Counted from the first letter of the stretch, positions 1 to 9,014 are shown. The stretch: DNA of 52,150 nt from an uncultured Bacilli bacterium (GCA_947631045.1 CANRJV010000003.1:1-52150); one strand, 5' to 3'. Notes: generated by a model not told the origin, from the sequence alone. Numbers and translations are program-made.

Positions 1-38
1 ATATAGAAATAGAATGGAACATTGAATTTTAAGAAATA

Positions 39-600
39 ATGATATTTTTGGACTTTTCCTATTCCTGCACATGGGGCTGAAGATGTTGGCACTAGTTATG
101 GGAAAATATATGAAAAAGATATTAATTTAGCCATTAGTAAATATTTGCAAGAAGAGTTAAGTAAAGAAGGGGCAATTGTTTCTTTAACACGCGATGATGA
201 CTATGATTTATCAACTCCAAGGGCTAATTATCGTAAGAGAAGTGATTTTGATAACCGGATAAAAAAGATAAATGAAAGTAAAGCAGATATGTATGTTAGT
301 ATTCATATTAATTATTTAAGTGATAGTAATTATAAAGGACCTCAAGTATTTTATAATAAAGAAAATGAAGAATTAGCTAAAGTTATTCAAGAAGAAATGA
401 ATAAAGATTTAAAGGGGAATAGAGAAGTTAAAAAGATACCTAGTAATACTTATATGTATAATAAATTAAATGTTCCAGGAGTATTAATTGAATGTGGTTT
501 TTTATCTAATCCTTCTGAAAGAGAACTTCTTATCAATAGTTCTTATCAGAAAAAAGTAGCTGAGTCTATTGCTAGTGGCATAGTATTATCTTACAAATGA
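39..600 (+). pseudogene. N-acetylmuramoyl-L-alanine amidase (Amidase_3), 5' damaged
   Basis: The readable part is a zinc-dependent Amidase_3 domain, which cleaves the amide bond between muramic acid and the stem peptide in peptidoglycan. The first zinc His is in the HGAED motif (codon 70-72), the second ligand Glu in YEKDINLA, the third His in SIHIN, and the catalytic Glu in PGVLIECGFLSNP. The 5' end is broken. Positions 39-53 read MIFLD in frame 3, then 10 extra bases (54-63) shift the frame, and PAHGAED follows in frame 1. Removing those 10 bases would restore a FLDPxHGxED start typical of the family, with Ala where two Gly are usual. Upstream frames carry stops, so no signal peptide or linker remains. 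A TTG at 145 could start a fragment lacking the first His, which should be inactive. A sequencing error near the window edge cannot be excluded. Confidence 0.65.
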
Positions 601-704
601 TAGATTATTTTAATAATTTAAAAAATTAAAAAATGTTAAAAAAATAGTTGCATATCAAACTAATGTATGATAATATTGAGTTATAGTTCAGGAGGGTGAG
701 AAAA

Positions 705-1541
705 ATGAAAGAAGAAAAAAATTTAGAAAAATACAATGAAAGTATATTTGAAAGTATTAGACATCTTGATGACTATGGTCATGAATATTGGTATGCAAGG
801 GAATTACAAAAAGCCTTAGATTATACAGAATGGAGAAAATTTGAACATGTTATTGAAAAAGCTCAAAGTGCTTGTGAGTTAAGTGGCAATCATATTGATG
901 AACATTTTGGCGGCGCCGCCAAAACGATAAGTATGCCTAAAAATGCCGTTAAAACCATTCAAGATTATAAACTATCAAGATATGCATGTTATTTAATTGC
1001 TCAAAATGGGGATAGTAGAAAAAGAGTTGTTGCTCTTGCTCAAACATATTTTGCGGTGCAAACAAGAAAACAAGAAATTAATGAAAAAGAGTATAGTTTA
1101 TTAACAGAAGATGAAAAAAGACTATATAGACGTAAGCAGACAAGAGATGGAAATAAAATTCTTTATAAAATCGCTAAAGAAAAAGGCGTAAAAAATTTTG
1201 ATAAATTTACAAATGAAGGTTATAAAGGATTATATAATGGAGAGACAGCAGATGATATAGCGAAAAGAAAAGGACTTCGTTACCGGGAAGAAATATTAGA
1301 TAATATGAGTAGTGTAGAATTAGGAGCTAATGTTTTTAGAATTACGCAAACTGAAGCTTTACTTGAAAAACAAGAACTGCCAAGTGAGCAAGTGGCTTCT
1401 AATACCCATTATAGAGTTGGGAAAGCTATAAGAGACACAATTAAGATGCTTGGAGGAACAATGCCTGAAGATTTACCAACTCCTAAAAAATCCTTAAAAG
1501 AAATAGAAAAAGAAGGACTAAAAATACTTGAAGCAAAATAA
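705..1541 (+). CDS. dinD: DinD-like DNA damage-inducible protein (BRO-N domain)
   Basis: The protein of 278 residues matches the DinD family across its length. The N-terminal third is a BRO-N-like segment (FESIRHLDDYGHEYW, ARELQKALDYTEWRKF, VIEKAQSACE), followed by the diagnostic YKLSRYACYLIAQNGD and QTYFAVQTRKQE. The second half is Lys/Glu-rich and contains a helical NGLY-like segment (KFTNEGYKGLYNGET). E. coli DinD is LexA-regulated and inhibits RecA filament functions; a similar role here is inference. The ATG at 705 is preferred over the in-frame GTG at 696 because GGAGGG lies at 691-696, 8 bases upstream. The gene stands alone, and I saw no clear LexA-type box in its upstream 100 bases. 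Confidence 0.85.
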   Translation: MKEEKNLEKYNESIFESIRHLDDYGHEYWYARELQKALDYTEWRKFEHVIEKAQSACELSGNHIDEHFGGAAKTISMPKNAVKTIQDYKLSRYACYLIAQNGDSRKRVVALAQTYFAVQTRKQEINEKEYSLLTEDEKRLYRRKQTRDGNKILYKIAKEKGVKNFDKFTNEGYKGLYNGETADDIAKRKGLRYREEILDNMSSVELGANVFRITQTEALLEKQELPSEQVASNTHYRVGKAIRDTIKMLGGTMPEDLPTPKKSLKEIEKEGLKILEAK

Positions 1542-1669
1542 TAAATTTTGTTTTTCTTTTTCTAGTGATGATAGTTATTAACAATACAGTTAACTTTTAA
1601 ATTCACTAAATTGTCACCAAAAATATATTAAAAATACACTAAAAATAGATATATTTAATTTGTTTCTTA

Positions 1670-1678
1670 TGTTATAAT
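1670..1678 (+). promoter_or_regulatory. Extended -10 promoter of the Abi_2 operon
   Basis: TGtTATAAT lies 16 bases before the ATG at 1695. The predicted transcript start falls on or next to the ribosome binding site AGGTG (1684-1688), so the leader must be extremely short. The 100 bases upstream are A/T tracts that may act as an UP element. Confidence 0.6.
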
Positions 1679-1694
1679 TTAATAGGTGAATAAT

Positions 1695-2630
1695 ATGGGG
1701 TCTAAGACATTTAAAAATCTCGATGAACAAATCGAACTTCTACGACATAAGGGACTCGTTATAGATGATGAGATAAGTGCCAAAGAAATTCTTTTAAGAG
1801 AAAATTATTTCTTTTTAAGTGGTTACAGACATTTATTTCTCAAAAGTGATGGTAGTAGAAAATTTATTCCGGGAACAAATTTCCGCGAATTGTATGGCTT
1901 ATTTAATTTTGATAGACAATTAAGAAATATTTTATTTAAAAATATTTTAATTGTTGAAAATAACCTTAAAAGTATCCTTTCTTATACAATGAGTAAAAAT
2001 CATGGTTTTAAAGAACAACATTATTTAAATGCCGATAATTTTGTTCAAGATTATACTAAAGCTAGACAAATTAATGATTTGCTTAGAAAAATGAAAAGGC
2101 AAATTAATGTTAATGGTAAGCAGCATGCCGCTACTAGTCACTACATAAGCAACTATGGCTATATTCCTCTTTGGGTTGTTGTTAAAGTTTTATCTTTTGG
2201 TATTGTGGGCGAATTATATTCAGTTTTACAAAAACAAGACCAAGAAGAAATAGCCGAAATTTATGGCGTGTCGGTTCGTAGTTTAATTATGTATTTACCG
2301 ATTTTAGCAAATTATCGAAATTTATGTGCTCATGAAGATATGTGTTTTAATAATCGAACTCATAAATTAATTGAACATACGAAATATCATGATTTGTTAA
2401 ATATTGAAAAAAATGAGGATGGTGAATACATTTATGGAGTAAATGATTTATTTGCGATTATAATAATATTGAAACAAATATTGAAAGAAGATGATTTTCA
2501 TTTAATGATGAATGAAATAAGTTATGAATTAGATATTTTAGATGGTAAATTAGAATCAATAATGATTACAGATGTTTTAGATGAAATGGGATTTCCAGCA
2601 AATTATAAAGAGATTGTGAGGGTAAAATAA
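1695..2630 (+). CDS. Abi_2 (AbiD/AbiF) family HEPN-type abortive infection protein
   Basis: The protein of 311 residues belongs to the Abi_2 family (AbiD, AbiF), known from lactococcal phage resistance and usually classed with HEPN RNases. The N-terminus has the typical FKNLDEQIELLRHKGL and ENYFFLSGY motifs. The centre has GTNFRELYGLFNFDRQLRN and YIPLWVVVKVLSFG. Near residue 215 lies ANYRNLCAHEDM, which contains the R-x4-H HEPN motif (RNLCAH). I chose ATG 1695 (AGGTG 6 bases upstream) over the in-frame GTG at 1686, which overlaps that site. The stop is one base before the next ATG, so it is translationally coupled to an HtrA protease, an unusual partner for an Abi gene. Phage defence is inferred from family only. 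Confidence 0.85.
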   Translation: MGSKTFKNLDEQIELLRHKGLVIDDEISAKEILLRENYFFLSGYRHLFLKSDGSRKFIPGTNFRELYGLFNFDRQLRNILFKNILIVENNLKSILSYTMSKNHGFKEQHYLNADNFVQDYTKARQINDLLRKMKRQINVNGKQHAATSHYISNYGYIPLWVVVKVLSFGIVGELYSVLQKQDQEEIAEIYGVSVRSLIMYLPILANYRNLCAHEDMCFNNRTHKLIEHTKYHDLLNIEKNEDGEYIYGVNDLFAIIIILKQILKEDDFHLMMNEISYELDILDGKLESIMITDVLDEMGFPANYKEIVRVK

Positions 2631-2631
2631 A

Positions 2632-3741
2632 ATGAAACAAAAAGCAGAAAGCAAAACAAGATTAATTGTTTATACAATATTTGGAATTTTATTTGGAGTA
2701 TTTTTAATGTATGGTATAATGTACAAATTTCCGGCAATATTTCAAGAAACTGTAACTAAAATAGAAAGAGATGTTACGGTAACTGATGAAGGAATTGCGG
2801 ATGCAGTTGAAAAAGTATATAATGCTGTAGTTATAGTTTCTAATTATAAAGGTGATAGTTTATATTCCTTTGGAAGTGGCTTTGTCTATAAAAAAGATGA
2901 TAATAAATTTTATATTGTTACTAACCATCATGTTATTGCTGATGGTGACAATTATAAAATTACCTATGAAGATGGAGAAAATATTGAAGCTAAACTACTT
3001 GGTAGTGATAAATATGCTGATATTGCTATTTTAGAGGTAAAAGCTAAAGATGGGGTAGAACCTGTTACTATTGGAAAAACTGAAACATTAAGAGTTGGGG
3101 ATACAACATTTACGGTTGGAGCTCCTTTAGATAATGTTTATTCTTGGACTGTTACAAGAGGTATTATTTCTGGTAAAGAAAGACAAGTTCCGGTTTCTTT
3201 ATCAAGTAGTAGTGGTAGTGATTTTATCATTAATGTTTTACAAACTGATGCTGCTGTTAATAGTGGTAACTCTGGCGGACCATTATGTAATAGTAATGGC
3301 GAAGTAATTGGTGTTATTTCAGCGAAGATAAAATCAACGGGAGTAGAAGGCATGGGCTTTGCTATTCCAATAGAGAGTGTTATTGAAAAAGCCGAAGCGT
3401 TTATTAATGGTGAATCATCTGAATATCCATACTTAGGGGTTGGAATGATTAATGTTAGTGATGCCTTAAGTGTTCCGCTATATAGTCGTTATATTCCTGA
3501 AGGTATTACTAGTGGTGTTATTATCAATAATATTGATACCGGTTCAGTTGCTGAAAAAGCCAAATTAAAAGTTGGTGATATCATTACGAAAATAAATGAT
3601 GTAGAAATTAGTAATAAGGCATATTTAAGATATGAATTATATAAACATAAAATAGGTGATACTATAAAGATTACTTATGTTAGAAATGGCAAGGAAGATA
3701 CAGTCTCTGCTAAACTAACATCTAATGTAGAAACGAGTTAA
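2632..3741 (+). CDS. htrA: HtrA/DegP-like membrane-anchored serine protease with PDZ domain
   Basis: This is an extracytoplasmic quality-control protease of 369 residues. A single N-terminal transmembrane segment (about residues 11-32) anchors it, followed by a trypsin-like domain and one C-terminal PDZ domain (about 265-360). The catalytic triad is visible as His100 in TNHHVIA, Asp130 in YADIAIL and Ser214 in GNSGGP. The PDZ region contains SVAEKAKLKVGDIITKIND. Length and order fit Gram-positive HtrA. The gene lies one base after the Abi_2 stop and two bases before the RDD gene, so the three are probably co-transcribed. The ribosome binding site (GTGAGGG) lies inside the end of the Abi gene. 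Confidence 0.92.
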   Translation: MKQKAESKTRLIVYTIFGILFGVFLMYGIMYKFPAIFQETVTKIERDVTVTDEGIADAVEKVYNAVVIVSNYKGDSLYSFGSGFVYKKDDNKFYIVTNHHVIADGDNYKITYEDGENIEAKLLGSDKYADIAILEVKAKDGVEPVTIGKTETLRVGDTTFTVGAPLDNVYSWTVTRGIISGKERQVPVSLSSSSGSDFIINVLQTDAAVNSGNSGGPLCNSNGEVIGVISAKIKSTGVEGMGFAIPIESVIEKAEAFINGESSEYPYLGVGMINVSDALSVPLYSRYIPEGITSGVIINNIDTGSVAEKAKLKVGDIITKINDVEISNKAYLRYELYKHKIGDTIKITYVRNGKEDTVSAKLTSNVETS

Positions 3742-3743
3742 TT

Positions 3744-4367
3744 ATGAATAGTGTGAGTGATGTAAAAATATCTAAAAGAATTATAGCATATTTGTTAGAT
3801 ATATTATTAGTTTTCTTTGTAGCTTCATTAGTAACAAGCATTAGATTTATTAATCCTTATTATGATAAATATACCGAAACTTATGAAAAATATAGTGATG
3901 TTTTAGATAAATACTATAAAGGTGATATTAATGAAAATGAAATGATTGAACTAAATAAAGATAACTATTATTATTTAACCAAATATAGTGTTAGTTCTAA
4001 TATTGCCATAATTGTTGTCATAATTTTATACTTTGTTGTATTTCAAAAATATAATCATGGCGCTACCATTGGAAAACAAATCATGAAAATTAAAGTAGTT
4101 AGTAAGGATGATAAAGACCCAAGTATCATAAAATATTTTATAAGATCTTTGTTTAGTTTTTATATCTATGTAGGAAGTATCATTCCATTAATTTTAAGCA
4201 CTATACTAGTCTTTATTATTAAAGCTAAAAATTATATGATGGTAAATACTGTTGTTAGTTATGCGTTTTTAATATTTGCTATTGTTAATTTTGTGGTAAT
4301 TTTTACTCGTAAAGATAAAAGAGGAATTCATGAACTCTTATCACAAACGAAAGTTGTAAATCAATAA
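3744..4367 (+). CDS. RDD family membrane protein
   Basis: The protein of 207 residues has four or five predicted membrane segments. RDD-family signatures are SKRIIAYLLDILLVF at the N-terminus, GATIGKQIMKIKVV in the middle and GIHELL near the end. The family has no firmly established general function; some members take part in ion transport or assist other membrane proteins. A charged loop rich in Tyr, Asp and Lys (about residues 38-75) probably faces outside between the first two helices. It is the last gene of the Abi_2/HtrA operon, separated from htrA by two bases, and ends at a strong terminator. Confidence 0.8.
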   Translation: MNSVSDVKISKRIIAYLLDILLVFFVASLVTSIRFINPYYDKYTETYEKYSDVLDKYYKGDINENEMIELNKDNYYYLTKYSVSSNIAIIVVIILYFVVFQKYNHGATIGKQIMKIKVVSKDDKDPSIIKYFIRSLFSFYIYVGSIIPLILSTILVFIIKAKNYMMVNTVVSYAFLIFAIVNFVVIFTRKDKRGIHELLSQTKVVNQ

Positions 4368-4394
4368 AAAAGAGCACTTTAAGGTGCTTTTTTA
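4365..4394. terminator. Bidirectional Rho-independent terminator
   Basis: An A-tract, then the stem AGCAC/GTGCT and a T-tract. It is placed to end both the RDD operon (+) and argS (-), which converge here; argS stops within it. Confidence 0.75.
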
Positions 4395-6122
4395 CATTTT
4401 ATCAGGAACATTTATAGCTAAGATATCGAGTAAAATATTATTAACTTTATAAATGATACTAATTAAATATAACCAAGATTCTTTTATACTTTCATTTGTT
4501 TCTTTTAAGATAATATTTTCGGTATAAAAGCGGTTGAAACAAGTAGCCAATTTATAAAGATAATCTGTAACATCATTTAATGATTTAGAATTAAAAGCAT
4601 TATTTAAAACATTATCTAAATTAGTTAATAATAAGATTAAATCTCTTGTATGATTTCCTTTAATAATTGTCATTTTTTCATATTTAAAATTATTTTCTTT
4701 AGCTTTCTTTAAAAGAGATTTCATTCTAATTGTAGAATATAAAATATAAGGACCAGTTTTACCATCTAAAGAACAGAATTTATCTAAATCAAAATTGTAA
4801 TCTGTTTCTCTATTAGGAAGTAAATCTGCATATTTAACTGTTGAAATGGCAATATCTTCGGCAATTTCTTCTCTATTTTCTGTAATGTTATCATTTAATC
4901 TTTTTAAACTTTCGGCTTTAACACTTTCTAAAAGATCGGTTAATCGCATTACTCCACCATCTCTAGTTTTAAATGGCTTGCCATCTTTGCCATTCATTGT
5001 TCCAAAACCGGCAAAAACTAATTTTTTATCTTCACTTACTATTTTGGATTTATAAGCCGCTCTGAATACTTGTTTAAAATGTAGTTCTTGTCTTTTATCA
5101 ACAATGTACCAAATTTCATCAGGATTATTAATTTTCATTCTTTCATAAATGGTGGCTAGTTCGGTTGTACTATAAAGAATACCCCCATCACTTTTAATAA
5201 GAAGCATTGGAGGAACTTCTAATTTATCATCAGGAAGAGATACTGGAATGACTTTTGCTCCTTCGCTTTCTTCCACTACGCCTTGTTTATCTAAATAAAG
5301 AAGCATTTCGGGAACATATTTTTCAGCATCACTTTCACCTTTATATAAATTATAATGGGTATTTAGCCGTTTATAAATTTCTTTAATATCATTTTTAGAA
5401 ACTTCCATTATTTCTTGCCATAGAGCATAGATGCCTCGTTTTCTTTCTTGAAGGCTTTTGGTCATTTTTTGCGCTTCTTTTAAGTATTCTTCATCTTCTT
5501 TAGCCTTTAGGGAAGCATAAGGATAAACTTCCTCAAGTAATGCGCTAGTTATTCCAACTTTTGGATATTCGCCTTTATAGTTCTCATCAAAATAGGCCCA
5601 AGAAGGATTTCTTTTTTTAAGTTCTAAAATAACAAGCCCTAAAGGTCGTCCCCAATCTCCTAAATGGGTATCAGACAAAGTATTATATCCTAAGTAATTA
5701 CATAATCTTTTTAAAGCTTCACCTATATTAGCACTTCTTAGGTGGCCGACATGAAGACTTTTAGCAACATTAGCTCCTCCATAATCTAGAAAAATTAATT
5801 TATCATTTTTAGGATAAGAGAAATCAGGATTGTTAATATATTTTAAAAGAGCATCATCACTAATACTTAAATTTATAAAGCCTGGTCCAGCTACATTTAT
5901 ATCTTTAAAAAAAGGATCTTGTTCTAAAGTGGTTTTTATTTCATTAGCAATTAAAACAGGATTTTTATGATATTCTTTGGCTAAATTCATGGCACCATTA
6001 TATTGAAATTCTCCTAAATCCGGCCGATTTGATTCAGAAATTATAACTTCATTAACTTGATAATCATTTTTTAATAAAGCATCTTTTATTTTATCACTCA
6101 TTAATTTATAAAATTTTTGCAT
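4392..6122 (-). CDS. argS: Arginyl-tRNA synthetase
   Basis: This class I aminoacyl-tRNA synthetase charges tRNA-Arg and has 576 residues, the usual size. It has the N-terminal Arg_tRNA_synt_N domain (about 1-85), the HIGH-type signature HVGH within SLHVGHLRSANIGEAL, and the catalytic core with GDWGRPLG and DKRQELHFKQVF. The ArgRS-specific GKPFKTRDGG replaces a canonical KMSK. The C-terminal DALR anticodon-binding domain contains TGPYILYSTIRMKSL. The ATG at 6122 is preceded by GTGGTGG. A TTG 15 bases further upstream overlaps that site and is unlikely. The gene is monocistronic, divergent from the sortase. Confidence 0.96.
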   Translation of the reverse strand: MQKFYKLMSDKIKDALLKNDYQVNEVIISESNRPDLGEFQYNGAMNLAKEYHKNPVLIANEIKTTLEQDPFFKDINVAGPGFINLSISDDALLKYINNPDFSYPKNDKLIFLDYGGANVAKSLHVGHLRSANIGEALKRLCNYLGYNTLSDTHLGDWGRPLGLVILELKKRNPSWAYFDENYKGEYPKVGITSALLEEVYPYASLKAKEDEEYLKEAQKMTKSLQERKRGIYALWQEIMEVSKNDIKEIYKRLNTHYNLYKGESDAEKYVPEMLLYLDKQGVVEESEGAKVIPVSLPDDKLEVPPMLLIKSDGGILYSTTELATIYERMKINNPDEIWYIVDKRQELHFKQVFRAAYKSKIVSEDKKLVFAGFGTMNGKDGKPFKTRDGGVMRLTDLLESVKAESLKRLNDNITENREEIAEDIAISTVKYADLLPNRETDYNFDLDKFCSLDGKTGPYILYSTIRMKSLLKKAKENNFKYEKMTIIKGNHTRDLILLLTNLDNVLNNAFNSKSLNDVTDYLYKLATCFNRFYTENIILKETNESIKESWLYLISIIYKVNNILLDILAINVPDKM

Positions 6123-6146
6123 AATAAACCACCACAATTCTTTATT

Positions 6147-6175
6147 ATTTTACCAAAATATTCTAAATAATACAA
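6147..6175 (-). promoter_or_regulatory. argS promoter
   Basis: On the minus strand, TTGTAT and TAAAAT are separated by 17 bases, with TGg directly before the -10 box (extended -10). The -10 box ends about 25 bases before the argS ATG. Confidence 0.65.
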
Positions 6176-6185
6176 ATATCCAATA

Positions 6186-6214
6186 TTGTTTTTTCATATA
6201 TTTATGTGTATAAT
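6186..6214 (+). promoter_or_regulatory. Sortase gene promoter
   Basis: TTGTTT (6186-6191), a 17-base spacer, and TATAAT (6209-6214). The ribosome binding site GTGGTGA follows 8 bases later, so the leader is short. Confidence 0.65.
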
Positions 6215-6235
6215 ATATATTGTGGTGATTTTTTA

Positions 6236-7102
6236 ATGAAGGAAAAAAGTAAAAAAATTGAAAAAAAAGTAGAGCCTAAAAAAAGTGGTAAAAAAATAAG
6301 AATGAAGAAAAAAACCATTTCTTTATTAATATTATTTATTGCTATTCCAGTTTTAATCTTTTCTGGTTATGAAATTGTTACCTATTTTATTGACTCATCT
6401 AGAACTAAAGCCCAAATAAAAGATTATGAAACTGATGCCAATATAGGAAAAAATGAAAATCAAGAAGAAATTATTCCAAGTGATGATGGTGAAGATAGTC
6501 CATATTCGAATTATATTAAAATGGATTTAATGGATGTTGATTTTACAGAATTAAAAAATAAAAATAGTGATGTTGCCGGATGGCTTACTGTTGGGGGAAC
6601 TAATATTAATTATCCCGTTGTTCAAACAACTGATAATGATTTTTATTTAACTCATGCTTTTGATAAAAGTTCTAATCGAGCTGGTTGGGTATTTATGGAT
6701 TATCGTAATGATAAAAATAGTTATGGTAAAAATACGATAATATATGCTCATAATATGAAAGATAAAACAATGTTTGGTAGTTTAAAAACTTTATTAACTA
6801 AAGATTGGTATAATGTTGAAGATAATCGGATTATTAAAATGTCTTCTGAAAAATATAATACTCTATGGCAAATATTTAGTGTTTATACTATTCCAACTAC
6901 TAACGATTATATTTGGACAGATGAAAACTTCTCTAGTGAAGCTCAATTCCAAGAATTCCTAGACAAAATTAAAGGTAGAAGTTATACTGACTTTAAAACA
7001 TCAGTAAATTCTAATGATAAAGTTTTAACTCTATCTACTTGTCATGGTAGTGAAAAGAAATTAGTAGTTCATGCTAAATTAATAAAAATTGCAGCTAGAT
7101 AA
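6236..7102 (+). CDS. Class B-type sortase
   Basis: This membrane-anchored transpeptidase attaches proteins to the cell wall and has 288 residues. A Lys-rich cytoplasmic tail (about 1-28) precedes one transmembrane segment (about 30-50). The sortase fold follows, with catalytic His172 in IIYAHNMKDKTMFGSL and Cys269 in TLSTCHGSEKK. The motif VAGWLTVGGTNINYPVVQ and the overall architecture point to class B. The position normally held by the catalytic Arg, just before LVVHAKL, is Lys (EKKLVVHA), a notable substitution. The ATG at 6236 is supported by GTGGTGA upstream. No LPxTG-type substrate is obvious in the window. Confidence 0.88.
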   Translation: MKEKSKKIEKKVEPKKSGKKIRMKKKTISLLILFIAIPVLIFSGYEIVTYFIDSSRTKAQIKDYETDANIGKNENQEEIIPSDDGEDSPYSNYIKMDLMDVDFTELKNKNSDVAGWLTVGGTNINYPVVQTTDNDFYLTHAFDKSSNRAGWVFMDYRNDKNSYGKNTIIYAHNMKDKTMFGSLKTLLTKDWYNVEDNRIIKMSSEKYNTLWQIFSVYTIPTTNDYIWTDENFSSEAQFQEFLDKIKGRSYTDFKTSVNSNDKVLTLSTCHGSEKKLVVHAKLIKIAAR

Positions 7103-7117
7103 TTAGCTGCTTTTTTT
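7091..7117. terminator. Bidirectional terminator after the sortase gene
   Basis: The stem GCAGCTA/TAGCTGC is followed by seven T on the + strand and by an A/T tract on the - strand. It overlaps the sortase stop codon and also serves the converging FemAB-type gene. Confidence 0.8.
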
Positions 7118-7118
7118 A

Positions 7119-8369
7119 TTAATTATTTTTTAAAATATCATTTTTATTAAATGTTTTAGCTAGAACTCCATTATGTAAAAATATTTCATAACTTTTTTCA
7201 TCAATAATTAAATCATATTCTCCAGCATATTCATATACTTCAGGATTAAAACTTAATTTAAATCTATTTAATCCCGAATATGGGTTATCTTCTTTAAAAT
7301 TTCCTACAACCCCATTTAAATCTAAAAATTCAAAATCATTTTGATAGTATTTAATTAAATTATAATGAAGAAAATAGTTAGGGGCAAAACGCTTATATTT
7401 TTTATCATAAGAACTAAAAATTATACTTGCTGTCTTATTATGTTTAATCACTAAAGCCCCAGCAATATATTCTTTTTTATTTTCATTAATTCCTTTAGTC
7501 GCTTCCATAATATCATTTTTATATGTTAGCATAACTTTATCACTTTGCATTTTAGCATTAATAGTTCGCTCACTACCATTACTAGCTAATTTATTATTTA
7601 AATGATTATTTTTTTCGGATTCTTCATTATAAAAGTATTGGCTATTTTGTAAAAAATTATCGTAATCAATAGATATTAAAAATAAATCAATGGCGTCATC
7701 TTTGGCAAATACCGTATAATAGTCTTGATAATAATATTCACTATTATCTTTTTTATTTTTCATAAGTTCATAAAAAATATTTATTTTTTCTTTATCACAT
7801 TTTTCAAATTTTAACCCTTTGCGAATCCCTTTTCTGATTTTATTTTTGGTATTTTTAGAAAATAGAGGAGGTTCAGATTCACGTAGATTAACGATAGCAT
7901 TAAATCTTGGTAATTGAGCTTCAAAATAAAGATTGTCTGCTAATCTTTTATAACCATTATTAGCTAAAATATCGGGTACATATTCATTTTCATTCGGTAT
8001 TTTAGTAAAATTCTTAGTCTCAATTGTAGCTGCTTTGACATTCGGATTTATTTTAATAAATATAACATTTTTTTCGTAATAATAATTTTTTAATTCTTTG
8101 GTAAAAATTTCAACTAAAGCTGTGTTTTGATAATCAATTAGGAAACCTCTAGGAGCATAACCATAATAACATTTTATTCCAATCGGTTTAAGTAAAATAA
8201 GGGAAGCAGCAAGGATTTCATTTTCTTCATTTACAAGACCAACTAAATCATAATCGTAACCACATTCCGCCATTAATAAAGCATAGTTAATAGTTTGATA
8301 AAAATTTGATAAAGGATGATTTTCTTGAAACTCTGTAAATTCTCTGGTTCCTAATGTTTGAATATGCAT
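7119..8369 (-). CDS. FemAB/FemX-type peptidoglycan aminoacyltransferase
   Basis: The protein of 416 residues resembles FemA/FemX/MurM enzymes, which add amino acids from aminoacyl-tRNA to the peptidoglycan stem. It has two GNAT-like halves. The first contains FYQTINYALLMAECGYDYDLVGL and YYGYAPRGFLIDY. The second contains the SIIFSSYDKKYKRFAPNYFLHY block and DLNGVVGNFKEDNPYSGLNRFKLSFNPEVYEYAGEYDL, a family hallmark. An Asn-rich insertion between the halves (about residues 240-275) takes the place of the usual coiled-coil arm or loop. The ribosome binding site GCGGTGA precedes the ATG. It adjoins the sortase, which fits a cell-wall neighbourhood. The amino acid added cannot be told from sequence. 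Confidence 0.85.
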   Translation of the reverse strand: MHIQTLGTREFTEFQENHPLSNFYQTINYALLMAECGYDYDLVGLVNEENEILAASLILLKPIGIKCYYGYAPRGFLIDYQNTALVEIFTKELKNYYYEKNVIFIKINPNVKAATIETKNFTKIPNENEYVPDILANNGYKRLADNLYFEAQLPRFNAIVNLRESEPPLFSKNTKNKIRKGIRKGLKFEKCDKEKINIFYELMKNKKDNSEYYYQDYYTVFAKDDAIDLFLISIDYDNFLQNSQYFYNEESEKNNHLNNKLASNGSERTINAKMQSDKVMLTYKNDIMEATKGINENKKEYIAGALVIKHNKTASIIFSSYDKKYKRFAPNYFLHYNLIKYYQNDFEFLDLNGVVGNFKEDNPYSGLNRFKLSFNPEVYEYAGEYDLIIDEKSYEIFLHNGVLAKTFNKNDILKNN

Positions 8370-8410
8370 AACTTCACCGCTTTCTTTCCTAATATTTTAA
8401 CATAATTTTC

Positions 8411-8439
8411 TTGATTAAGAAAGTAAATCCTAGTATAAT
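8411..8439 (+). promoter_or_regulatory. Promoter of the DUF308 gene
   Basis: TTGATT (8411-8416), a 17-base spacer, TATAAT (8434-8439), then AGGGTGA and the ATG at 8461. Confidence 0.7.
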
Positions 8440-8460
8440 TTAATTTAGGGTGAAGTAAAA

Positions 8461-9012
8461 ATGTTTGAAAAAGTTTTAGGAGAAGTAAAAGGTATATTTA
8501 ATACGGTTACCTTAATGGAACTTGGTTTATCAGTAATTTATGTTCTTTTAGGTTTAATTTTCTTTACAAATGTCACAATGAAGCATTTAACAGTAGCTAT
8601 TATCACAGGTGTAATTCTGATGCTATGGGGTATTGCTACACTATTTTCTTATTTTAAGAAAGATGAATTAATATTATTTAGATTTAATATTATCTTTGGA
8701 GCTTTAGAACTTATTTTAGGTATTCTTGCTTGTGCTTTATATAAAGTTTTACCAATCATTTTAGGAATTTATTTTCTTATTTGTAGTGCTCAAAAAATTA
8801 CTTATTCACTTTGCTTAAAAAGATATAAAGAATCAAGTTGGCTAATTACTTTAGCTACAGGTATTTTAATTCTTGTAATTGGTATCGTTGTTATGTTTGC
8901 TAAAGGTGATGGCGTAATAAGCGCTATTGGTATAAGTTATTTAGGCTTTGGTTTATTAAATATTATAAATGTTATTTTGCTAAGAAAAAGAAGTTCTTAC
9001 TTTTTAGCTTAA
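8461..9012 (+). CDS. DUF308/HdeD-like small membrane protein
   Basis: The protein of 183 residues is almost entirely membrane-embedded, with about six hydrophobic segments arranged as repeated pairs. Segments such as LGLSVIYVLLGLIFF and RFNIIFGALELILGILACALYK resemble the short repeat of DUF308 (HdeD-type) proteins. HdeD in enterobacteria is linked to acid resistance, but most homologues have no known role. The gene has its own promoter and terminator and appears monocistronic. Confidence 0.65.
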   Translation: MFEKVLGEVKGIFNTVTLMELGLSVIYVLLGLIFFTNVTMKHLTVAIITGVILMLWGIATLFSYFKKDELILFRFNIIFGALELILGILACALYKVLPIILGIYFLICSAQKITYSLCLKRYKESSWLITLATGILILVIGIVVMFAKGDGVISAIGISYLGFGLLNIINVILLRKRSSYFLA

Positions 9013-9014
9013 AT

